Positions 57,750 through 64,000 of a stretch of DNA of 64,000 nt are shown here, piece after piece. The stretch spans positions 29,834-93,833 of the forward strand of contig JAKOVH010000011.1 of NCBI GenBank assembly GCA_029782145.1, read 5' to 3'. Position 1 is the stretch's first letter, and each line of letters starts with the position of its first letter. The position numbers were made by a program, and so were the translations under genes. The notes under the pieces are model-generated. The model searched no databases. It was not told the origin of the DNA and saw nothing but the letters and a program-made list of their open reading frames with translations. The DNA is from Actinomycetes bacterium (GTDB lineage: Bacteria > Actinomycetota > Acidimicrobiia > Acidimicrobiales > Acidimicrobilacustridaceae).

Positions 57750-59299
57750 GCGAGACCGTCCCTCCCAGCCCGCCGCCGGCCGGCGGCGTGCCCGATCCCC
57801 ACGACCCGGGGTCGTACCTCGCCGGGCCGTCGCTCGGCGACCGCCTGGCCGCCAACCGGTGGCTCCGCCTCGCGCTGCTCGTCGCCGCGCTCGTCTACGC
57901 GGCCTCCGTGAGCATCTGGCTCTTCGTCGTCATCGTGGCCATCGTGGTGAGCATCTTCCTGCACGAGCTGGGCCACTTCCTCGTGGCCAAGCGCAACGGC
58001 ATGAAGGTCACGGAGTTCTTCATCGGCTTCGGGCCCCGCATCTGGTCGTTCCGGCGGGGGGAGACCGAGTACGGCATCAAGCTCATCTGGCTCGGTGCCT
58101 ACGTGCGCATCGTGGGCATGCACAGCCTCGAGGAGGTCGCTCCGGAGGACGAGGCCCGCTCCTACCGGTCGCAGTCGTTCGCCAAGCGCATGCCCGTCGT
58201 GCTCGCTGGCCCGCTGATGAACATCGCCCTCGGGTTCCTGCTGCTGCTCGTCGTGGTGGCCGGGTTCGGCAAGGCCTCGGAGACCTCGTGGACCGTTCGC
58301 TCGGTCACCACCGGCTCGGCCGCCGAGCAGGCCGGGCTGCAGAAGGGCGACCGCCTCGTCGCCTTCGAGGGCCAGCCGGTGGACGACTTCGAGGGCTTCA
58401 CCGCGCTGGTCCGGGCCCACGCCGGCACGACGGTCGAGCTCACCGTCCAGCGCGACGGCCAAGCGCTGACCGTGCCGGTCACCATCGGCTGGAGCCTCAC
58501 CGCCTCGTCGGCCGCCGCCCTCGGCCTGGAGGAGGGCGACCGTGTCACCGAGGTCGACGGCGCAGCGGTCAACACCTACGCCGACCTGGTCGGCGCCATG
58601 CGCAACGCCGACGGTCCGGTCACGCTCACCTACACCCGTGACCGCGACGTCGCCACCAAGCAGGTGCACGGCCCGATCGAGCTCTCCGGAGACGACTACA
58701 AGGGCTTCCTCGGGGTCGGCCGGGCCGCCGACATCGAGCACGTCTCGCTCACCCAGTCGGTCGGTGAGGCCGCGTCGGAGTTCGGCAACGTCGTGGTCGG
58801 GTCCGTGCAGGGCATGGGCCGGCTGTTCTCGCCCTCGGGTCTGAGCAACCTGTTCCACCAGGTCACCACCGCCACCGACGACAAGGCCGGCGACGGCGCC
58901 ACCACCCCCGACCCGAGCAGCTCCTCGGGTTCGACCAGCTCTCCGGCGCCGAGCTCGTCGTCCTCGTCCAGCGAGGGCGATCGGCCCATGTCGATCCTCG
59001 GCATCGTCAACGTGGGCACCCAGGTGGGCGAGACGAGCGGCTGGGCCGGCGTGCTCGGCCTGCTGGCCATCGTCAACATCTTCCTGGGGCTCATCAACCT
59101 GGTGCCCCTGCTCCCGCTCGACGGCGGGCACATCGCCATCGCCTGCTACGAGGAGATCCGGTCGCGCCTCTCGCACCGCCAGTACCGGGTGAACATGGCC
59201 AAGCTCATGCCGGTCACCTACGTGGTGTTCCTCTTGATGGCTGGCCTGGCGCTGTCCACCGTCTACCTCGACGCCGTCGATCCGGTGAACCTCAAGTAG
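57746..59299 (+). CDS. Site-2 (RseP/Rip1-type) intramembrane metalloprotease
   Basis: A 517-residue polytopic zinc protease. HELGH at 73-77 lies in the first main helix, and NLVPLLPLDGGHIA near the C-terminus carries the third ligand Asp. Between them are two tandem PDZ domains (AAEQAGLQKGDRLVAFEGQP; ALGLEEGDRVTEVDGAAVNT) and a Ser/Pro-rich linker (residues ~380-410). The N-terminus has a ~35-residue Pro-rich cytosolic head. Mycobacterial Rip1 cleaves anti-sigma factors; a similar role is inferred. dxr-rip-ispG linkage is typical for actinobacteria. Confidence 0.93.
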   Translation: MSETVPPSPPPAGGVPDPHDPGSYLAGPSLGDRLAANRWLRLALLVAALVYAASVSIWLFVVIVAIVVSIFLHELGHFLVAKRNGMKVTEFFIGFGPRIWSFRRGETEYGIKLIWLGAYVRIVGMHSLEEVAPEDEARSYRSQSFAKRMPVVLAGPLMNIALGFLLLLVVVAGFGKASETSWTVRSVTTGSAAEQAGLQKGDRLVAFEGQPVDDFEGFTALVRAHAGTTVELTVQRDGQALTVPVTIGWSLTASSAAALGLEEGDRVTEVDGAAVNTYADLVGAMRNADGPVTLTYTRDRDVATKQVHGPIELSGDDYKGFLGVGRAADIEHVSLTQSVGEAASEFGNVVVGSVQGMGRLFSPSGLSNLFHQVTTATDDKAGDGATTPDPSSSSGSTSSPAPSSSSSSSEGDRPMSILGIVNVGTQVGETSGWAGVLGLLAIVNIFLGLINLVPLLPLDGGHIAIACYEEIRSRLSHRQYRVNMAKLMPVTYVVFLLMAGLALSTVYLDAVDPVNLK

Positions 59300-59310
59300 C
59301 ACGAGCGCCG

Positions 59311-59316
59311 TAGGTT
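59311..59316 (+). promoter_or_regulatory. -10-like box TAGGTT
   Basis: TAGGTT ends six bases before the ispG GTG at 59323, 11 bases after the protease stop; suggests an extra leaderless start for ispG. Confidence 0.4.
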
Positions 59317-59322
59317 GGAGCT

Positions 59323-60576
59323 GTGAGCGAGCTCTCCCCCCAGACCCGCTATCCCCGACGTCCGACCCGGCAGATCCACGTCGGCGAGGTCGCCGTGGGC
59401 GGAGGGGCGCCGGTCACGGTGCAGTCGATGACCACGACGAAGACGGCCGACGTGGAGGGCACCCTCCAGCAGATCTACGCCCTGGCCGGGGCGGGGTGCG
59501 ACATCGTGCGCTGCACCTGCAACGAGGAGGAGGCGGCCGAGGGCCTGGCCCAGATCGTGCCCCGCTCGCCGCTGCCGATCATTGCCGACATCCACCACCA
59601 GTACCGCCGGGCGCTCGAGGCCATGGAGGCCGGGGTGCAGGGCCTGCGGCTCAACCCCGGCAACATCCGCCGCCCCGAGCACATCAAGGCCGTCGCCGCC
59701 GAGGCGCGCGACCGGGGCCTGCCCATCCGCATCGGCGTGAACGGCGGCTCGCTCGACCCGGCGCTCTACGACAAGCACGGCGGGCTCACCGCCGAGGCCA
59801 TGGTCGAGTCCGCCCTGCAGGAGATCGCCTACTTCGACGAGGTCGGCTTCACCGACATCAAGATCTCGGTGAAAGCCTCGAACGTGGCGCTGATGATCGA
59901 CGCCTACCGGCTGCTGGCCGACACCGTCGACTACCCACTGCACCTCGGCGTCACTGAGGCCGGCCCGCCGCCGGCGGGGCTGGTGAAGGCCACCGCCGGC
60001 ATCGCCACGCTGCTGGCCGAGGGCATCGGCGACACCATCCGCTACTCGCTCACCGCCGACCCGGTGGAAGAGGTGCGGGCCGGGCGCTGGCTGCTCGAGT
60101 CGCTCGGCCTGCGCGAGCGTCGCGGCCTCGACCTCATCGCCTGCCCGTCGTGCGGGCGCGCCGAGGTCGACGTGATCGAGGTGGCGGGCAAGGCCCAGGA
60201 CGCCCTCGACGGCATGAACATCCCCATCCAGGTGGCGGTCATGGGGTGCGTCGTGAACGGCCCGGGCGAGGCCCGCGAGGCCGACCTCGGCATCGCCGCC
60301 GGCCGCCGCCGGGGCCACCTGTTCGTGAAGGGCGAGGTCGTGAAGGTGGTGCCCGAGCCCGACATGGTCGACGCCCTCGTGGAGTGGGCGCAGATCATCG
60401 CCGACGGGGGAGTGGAGGAGGCGCTGCGCCGCAAGGACGACTCGGCCGCCGCCGAGGCCGCCGCCGACCGCGCCGCCCTCCTCGACGACAAGGGCCTCGA
60501 CGCCAACCACGCCCAGGAGACGATCGAGCGCATCCGCCGCCTCGACCGCGACACCCCCGACACCCCCGACACCTGA
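59323..60576 (+). CDS. ispG: 4-hydroxy-3-methylbut-2-enyl-diphosphate synthase
   Basis: A 417-residue 4Fe-4S enzyme of the MEP pathway. VTVQSMTTTKTADVEGTL opens the TIM barrel; the cluster ligands are in ACPSCGRAEVDV and MGCVVNGPGEAREADLG (two Cys, one Cys, one Glu). About 45 C-terminal residues after EEALRRKDD are Ala/Asp-rich and beyond the usual end. GTG start. A large hairpin lies 19 bases downstream. Confidence 0.96.
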   Translation: MSELSPQTRYPRRPTRQIHVGEVAVGGGAPVTVQSMTTTKTADVEGTLQQIYALAGAGCDIVRCTCNEEEAAEGLAQIVPRSPLPIIADIHHQYRRALEAMEAGVQGLRLNPGNIRRPEHIKAVAAEARDRGLPIRIGVNGGSLDPALYDKHGGLTAEAMVESALQEIAYFDEVGFTDIKISVKASNVALMIDAYRLLADTVDYPLHLGVTEAGPPPAGLVKATAGIATLLAEGIGDTIRYSLTADPVEEVRAGRWLLESLGLRERRGLDLIACPSCGRAEVDVIEVAGKAQDALDGMNIPIQVAVMGCVVNGPGEAREADLGIAAGRRRGHLFVKGEVVKVVPEPDMVDALVEWAQIIADGGVEEALRRKDDSAAAEAAADRAALLDDKGLDANHAQETIERIRRLDRDTPDTPDT

Positions 60577-60595
60577 TCGTCTGACCTCGTCCACT

Positions 60596-60652
60596 GCCGT
60601 TCTGGTGGAGGTTCGTCCCCCGAACCGGGGGCCAAACCTCCACCAGAACGGC
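60596..60652 (+). terminator. Very stable hairpin between ispG and proS
   Basis: 18-base perfect outer arms (60596-60613 with 60635-60652) enclose a second stem (CCCCC 60617-60621 with GGGGG 60627-60631) and a 5-base loop. It starts 19 bases after the ispG stop and should end the cdsA-ispG transcript; the symmetric outer stem would work in either direction. Confidence 0.8.
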
Positions 60653-60663
60653 GGGTGGGGGCT

Positions 60664-60721
60664 GGATCGGGTCGGGTGTGGACGCGGGATCGGGTGGGGT
60701 GTGGACGCGGGATCGCGTGGG
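60664..60721 (+). repeat. G-rich 23-base tandem repeat upstream of proS
   Basis: Two 23-base units (60676-60698 and 60699-60721) differ at one base; a partial unit precedes them. Units start GTGTGGACGCGGGATCG. The strand is rich in GGG runs from 60653 to 60739 and could form G-quadruplexes in the non-template strand just upstream of the proS promoter box. Confidence 0.75.
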
Positions 60722-60743
60722 GGAGGGGTCGTGGGGGGTCGCC

Positions 60744-60749
60744 TACGAT
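60744..60749 (+). promoter_or_regulatory. -10-like box TACGAT of proS
   Basis: TACGAT ends nine bases before the proS ATG at 60759. No ribosome site is present between, so the transcript is probably leaderless. Confidence 0.5.
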
Positions 60750-60758
60750 CGGCGCCCT

Positions 60759-62171
60759 ATGGCCAAGCAGCCCGTGCTCACCCCCCAGGCGGAGGACTTC
60801 CCCCGCTGGTACCAGGACGTCGTCGCCAAGGCGGAGATGGCCGACAACGGGCCGGTGCGCGGCACCATGGTCATCCGCCCCTACGGCTACGCCATCTGGG
60901 AGCAGATGCAGGCCGAGGTCGACCGCCGCATCAAGGCCGCCGGGGCCAAGAACGCCTACTTCCCGCTGTTCATCCCCGAGCAGTACCTGACGCGCGAGGC
61001 CGAGCACGTCGAGGGCTTCAGCCCCGAGCTGGCCGTCGTCACCGTCGCCGGCGGCAAGGAGCTCGACGAGCCGGTGGTGGTGCGGCCCACGTCCGAGACG
61101 GTCATCGGCGAGTTCATGGCCAAGTGGGTGCAGAGCTACCGCGACCTGCCGCTGCTGTTGAACCAGTGGGCCAACGTGGTGCGCTGGGAGCTGCGGCCCC
61201 GCGTGTTCCTGCGCACCAGCGAGTTCCTCTGGCAGGAGGGCCACACCGCCCACGTGAGCGAGGACGACGGCCGCCGCTACGCCGAGCGCATCCTGCACGA
61301 GGTCTACGCCTCGTTCATGCGCGACGTGCTCGCCATCCCCGTGGTGGTCGGCCGCAAGACGGCCAAGGAGCGCTTCGCCGGCGCCACCAACACCATGACG
61401 TGCGAGGCGATGATGGGCGACGGCAAGGCCCTGCAGATGGGCACCAGCCACGAGCTCGGCCAGAACTTCGCCCGGGCCTTCGACATCCAGTACCTCGACG
61501 CCGAGGGCGCCCAGCAGCTGGCGTGGACCACGTCGTGGGGCGTGTCGACCCGCATGGTGGGCGGGCTCATCATGTGCCACGGCGACGACGCCGGCCTGCG
61601 GGTGCCACCCGCGCTCGCACCCGTGCAGGTGGTGGTGTTGGCCGTGCGCGACGACGACGCCGTCGTCGACCGGTGTCGGTCGATCGCCGACGAGCTCGCC
61701 GCCGCCGGGCTGCGGGTCGAGCTCGACGTGCGGGTCGAGACGTCGATGGGCCGTCGGGCCACCGACTGGGAGCTCAAGGGCGTGCCCGTGCGCCTCGAGC
61801 TGGGGCCCCGCGACCTGGCCGAGAACGTCGTCACCCTGGTGCGCCGGGTCGGCGGCGGGAAGGAGCCGGTGTCGCTCGACGGCGTGGCTGCCACCGTGGC
61901 GGCCGCTCTCGACGACGCCCAGGCCGCCCTCCTGGTCGAGGCCACCGAGCGGCGCGACGCCCGCACGGCGGAGGTGTCCACCATCGACGAAGCGGCCGAG
62001 GCGGCGCAGGCCGGCTGGGCCCGGCTCCCGTGGGCGACGCTGGGGGTCGAGGGCGAAGCGAAGCTGGCCGAGCAGGGCGTCACCGTCCGGTGCCTGGTGA
62101 TGCCCGACGGCTCGCTGCCGCCGGGCGACCACGCCGAGGGCGCCCTCGCCGTCGTCGCCCGCGCCTACTGA
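60759..62171 (+). CDS. proS: Prolyl-tRNA synthetase, short archaeal/eukaryotic-type
   Basis: A 470-residue class II synthetase. It lacks the ~180-residue editing insertion of the standard bacterial enzyme and matches the short ProS-type-3 form (start TPQAEDFPRWYQDVVAKAEM; VIRPYGYAIWEQMQ). Class II motifs: VVRPTSETVIGEF, then VFLRTSEFLWQEGHTAH and TTSWGVSTRMVGGLIM. The anticodon-binding domain follows (APVQVVVLAV). ATG 60759 is chosen because homology starts there; the frame is open upstream through the G-rich repeat. It charges tRNA-Pro. Confidence 0.95.
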   Translation: MAKQPVLTPQAEDFPRWYQDVVAKAEMADNGPVRGTMVIRPYGYAIWEQMQAEVDRRIKAAGAKNAYFPLFIPEQYLTREAEHVEGFSPELAVVTVAGGKELDEPVVVRPTSETVIGEFMAKWVQSYRDLPLLLNQWANVVRWELRPRVFLRTSEFLWQEGHTAHVSEDDGRRYAERILHEVYASFMRDVLAIPVVVGRKTAKERFAGATNTMTCEAMMGDGKALQMGTSHELGQNFARAFDIQYLDAEGAQQLAWTTSWGVSTRMVGGLIMCHGDDAGLRVPPALAPVQVVVLAVRDDDAVVDRCRSIADELAAAGLRVELDVRVETSMGRRATDWELKGVPVRLELGPRDLAENVVTLVRRVGGGKEPVSLDGVAATVAAALDDAQAALLVEATERRDARTAEVSTIDEAAEAAQAGWARLPWATLGVEGEAKLAEQGVTVRCLVMPDGSLPPGDHAEGALAVVARAY

Positions 62172-62199
62172 CCGTTCGCGGGCCGGCCCGGCCGAACGG
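62172..62199 (+). terminator. Hairpin after proS
   Basis: CCGTTCG (62172-62178) pairs with CGAACGG (62193-62199), with a GGCC-rich interior that can pair further. It begins right after the proS stop and precedes a separate promoter-like box. Confidence 0.5.
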
Positions 62200-62203
62200 G
62201 GGC

Positions 62204-62267
62204 TATGCTTTTCGGCGATCGCAATCGTTCGCTGTTCGACGAAGGCGTGGGCTCCGGCCCACGCCTT
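62204..62267 (+). promoter_or_regulatory. rimP-nusA promoter box and leader attenuator-like hairpin
   Basis: TATGCT at 62204-62209 is a good -10 box. About 30 bases downstream is a perfect 11-base-pair hairpin (62242-62252 with 62257-62267) with loop TCCG, followed by TCTCG. The rimP start codon is 85 bases further, with a long GGAGAGGAGG site. The stem resembles a terminator in a leader, and NusA autoregulates its operon through termination in E. coli; attenuation here is inference. Confidence 0.5.
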
Positions 62268-62352
62268 TCTCGTGAAGCGGGCGAGGTGCGGCACCACGAG
62301 CCCACGAGCCCACGAGCCCACCGGCTCCGAGCCCCGGAGAGGAGGTCCTGCC

Positions 62353-62880
62353 ATGAGCGTGCCCGAACGGGTCCGTGCCGTCGTCGAACCGGTCGTCGCC
62401 GCGCAGGACCTCGAGCTGTTCGACCTCGAGCAGGCCGGCGGCGTGCTGCGCGTCACCGTCGACCGCCCCGGTGGCGTCGACATGGAGGCCATCTCGGCCG
62501 CCACCCGGGCCGTCTCCCGTGCCCTCGACGAGCACGACCCCATCGCCGGCCACTACACCCTCGAGGTGTCGAGCCCCGGGCTCGAGCGGCCGCTGCGCAC
62601 CCCGGCCCACTTCGCCTGGGCCGTCGGCCGTCAGGTCTCGGTCAAGACCGTGCCCGACCACCCCGCCGGTCGGCGCCTCACGGGCACGATCACCGCGGCC
62701 GACGACCACACCGTCACCCTCGCCCTCGACGAGCCGGCGGGTGAGCTCGTGACCCTCGCCCTCGACGACATCGAGAAGGCCCGCACCACCTTCGAGTGGG
62801 GCCCGGCGCCCAAGCCGGGCGGGCCGAAGAAGAAGCCTGCGTCCACCACCACGCCGACGAACAAGAAGGTCCAGCCGTGA
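62353..62880 (+). CDS. rimP: Ribosome maturation factor RimP
   Basis: A 175-residue 30S-assembly factor. RVRAVVEPVVAAQDLELFDL, VTVDRPGGVDMEAISAATRA and YTLEVSSPGLERPLRTPAHF are the family signatures, with an SH3-like C-terminal part (LTGTITAADDHTVTLAL). A Lys/Pro-rich tail follows. ATG 62353 has a strong ribosome site. Its TGA overlaps the nusA ATG by one base, the usual rimP-nusA coupling. Confidence 0.94.
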   Translation: MSVPERVRAVVEPVVAAQDLELFDLEQAGGVLRVTVDRPGGVDMEAISAATRAVSRALDEHDPIAGHYTLEVSSPGLERPLRTPAHFAWAVGRQVSVKTVPDHPAGRRLTGTITAADDHTVTLALDEPAGELVTLALDDIEKARTTFEWGPAPKPGGPKKKPASTTTPTNKKVQP

Positions 62881-64000
62881 TGAACTCGCCCGACCTCATC
62901 GAGGCCCTCCAGGCGCTCGCCGCCGACAAGGGCATCTCGGTCGACACGCTGTTCGGCGCCCTCGCCGACGCGTTCGAGTCGGCCTACAAGCGGCTGCCCA
63001 ACGCCCAGGAGTACGCCTGGGTGATCATCGACCCCGACACCGGCGAGATCCGGGTGATGGCCCAGGAGCTCGACGAGGACGGCGTGCCGATCGGCGAGGA
63101 GTTCGACGTCACCCCACCGCCCGAGGTGTGGGGACGCGTCGCCGCCCAGACGATGAAGCAGGTGATGAGCCAGCGCATCCGCGAGGCCGAGCGGGAGATG
63201 AAGTACGAGGAGTACGCCGGCCGCGAGGGCGACATCGTCACCGGCATCATCCAGCAGACCGACGCCCGCTACACCCTGCTCGACCTCGGCCGGGTCGAGG
63301 CCCTCATGCCCCAGGCCGAGCAGGTGCCCTACGAGCGGCCCGAGCCCGGCGCCCGGGTGAAGGCCTACATCGTCGAGGTCCGCAAGACGGCCAAGGGCCC
63401 CCAGATCGTGGTGAGCCGCACCCACCCCGGCCTCATCAAGCGGCTGTTCGAGCTCGAGGTGCCCGAGATCGCCGACGGCGTGGTCGAGATCAAGGCCTGC
63501 GCCCGCGAGCCCGGGGCCCGCACCAAGATCGCCGTCTACTCCAACGACCCCAACGTCGACCCCGTGGGCGCGTGCGTGGGCGCCCGCGGTGCGCGGGTTC
63601 GCATGGTCGTGAACGAGCTGCGGGGCGAGAAGATCGACATCGTGCCCTTCTCCGACGACCAGGAGGACTTCGTGGCCAAGGCCCTGTCGCCGGCCAAGGT
63701 CAAGGAGGTCCGCATCGACGAGCTGTCGGGCAACGCCACGGTGATCGTGCCCGACTACCAGCTGTCCCTGGCCATCGGCAAGGAGGGCCAGAACGCCCGC
63801 CTGGCCGCCCGCCTCACCGGCTGGCACGTCGACATCAAGAGCGAGACCCAGATCGCCGAGGAGGAGGCCTACGCCGACCAGGACTGGGCCGAGGGCGAGT
63901 GGGTCGTCGATCCCGAGACCGGCGAGCAGGTCTGGCAGCCGGCCGAGGGCGGCGAGGCGCTGTCGGTCGAGGCCTGGAACCAGGCCGCCGAGGAGCAGGC
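62880..64000 (+). CDS. nusA: Transcription termination/antitermination factor NusA (3' end cut off)
   Basis: The frame opens at ATG 62880 ([20 protein letters not shown]) and stays open to the window edge, giving 373 residues. The N-terminal RNAP-binding domain, the S1 domain ([20 protein letters not shown]) and the KH domains ([39 protein letters not shown]) are in order. The last visible part is acidic ([20 protein letters not shown]), the start of the C-terminal tail, so little is probably missing. It modulates pausing and termination and can control its own operon. Confidence 0.96.
   Translation, partial: MNSPDLIEALQALAADKGISVDTLFGALADAFESAYKRLPNAQEYAWVIIDPDTGEIRVMAQELDEDGVPIGEEFDVTPPPEVWGRVAAQTMKQVMSQRIREAEREMKYEEYAGREGDIVTGIIQQTDARYTLLDLGRVEALMPQAEQVPYERPEPGARVKAYIVEVRKTAKGPQIVVSRTHPGLIKRLFELEVPEIADGVVEIKACAREPGARTKIAVYSNDPNVDPVGACVGARGARVRMVVNELRGEKIDIVPFSDDQEDFVAKALSPAKVKEVRIDELSGNATVIVPDYQLSLAIGKEGQNARLAARLTGWHVDIKSETQIAEEEAYADQDWAEGEWVVDPETGEQVWQPAEGGEALSVEAWNQAAEEQ

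Noticed and set aside
60664..60721. Short direct repeats as a CRISPR remnant
   Set aside because: The units are contiguous with no spacers, and no cas gene is present.

Overview
The window is about 64 kb of very G+C-rich DNA (roughly 70 % or more by eye) from the chromosome of a high-GC Gram-positive bacterium. Three things point to an actinobacterium: the order comM-dprA-xerC-whiG-(M23)-rpsB-tsf-pyrH-frr-cdsA-dxr-rip-ispG-proS-rimP-nusA, a WhiG-type sigma factor, and polyphosphate glucokinase. The ATP synthase genes are unfused (b, second b, separate delta, unlike the mycobacterial b-delta fusion). Several acyl-CoA dehydrogenases, TIM-barrel amidohydrolases and an NDMA/mycofactocin-type alcohol dehydrogenase are present. 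Together these make the class Acidimicrobiia (Iamia/Ilumatobacter-like) my best guess; this is inference, not proof. I see no tRNA or rRNA genes, insertion sequences, prophage or CRISPR, and no gene-free stretch longer than about 210 bases.

Layout. 1-6.6 kb: F-type ATP synthase operon (atpB end, E, F, F', H, A, G, D, C) closed by a strong hairpin. 6.7-8.5 kb: two secreted, probably lipoprotein, proteins. 8.5-10.1 kb: an ArsR-SRPBCC pair divergent from a lone clpP, with paired operators between. 10.2-18.1 kb: LysE/GAP membrane protein, HxlR regulator, thiolase, PPK2 kinase, zinc metallopeptidase, a 2H phosphoesterase-GNAT fusion, an SDR and an amidohydrolase. 18.2-28.5 kb: a catabolic block (two acyl-CoA dehydrogenases, GNAT, a degenerate TPP-enzyme homologue, D-aminoacylase-like amidohydrolase, alcohol and aldehyde dehydrogenases, WS/DGAT), with twin palindromic operators at its left edge. 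28.5-35.4 kb: a membrane protein with a PI-PLC-like domain, a GNAT/acyl-CoA-synthetase fusion that has lost its ligase catalytic parts, and a PAS-GGDEF-EAL protein. 35.5-42.6 kb: sugar phosphate genes (gnd, aldose epimerase, pgi, ppgK) around the three-gene AmmeMemoRadiSam cassette. 42.6-44.3 kb: small metallopeptidase, histidine phosphatase, a 36-residue membrane protein, a cytochrome c lipoprotein. 44.4-64 kb: the conserved actinobacterial housekeeping run from comM to nusA (nusA runs off the end).

How it fits together. Energy (ATP synthase), fatty-acid/alcohol oxidation, polyphosphate use (PPK2 and polyphosphate glucokinase feeding Pgi and Gnd) and translation/isoprenoid/phospholipid housekeeping dominate. 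The most unusual items are: the GNAT-CoA-ligase protein whose ligase half lacks both the phospho-histidine loop and the ATP-grasp core; a CdsA with a ~465-residue disordered head; operators shared by an ArsR cassette and clpP; an M23-lipase fusion beside rpsB; a TPP-enzyme relic; and a 44-base hairpin element repeated in intergenic spaces. Many genes have a TANNNT box 6-9 bases before the start codon, suggesting frequent leaderless transcription.
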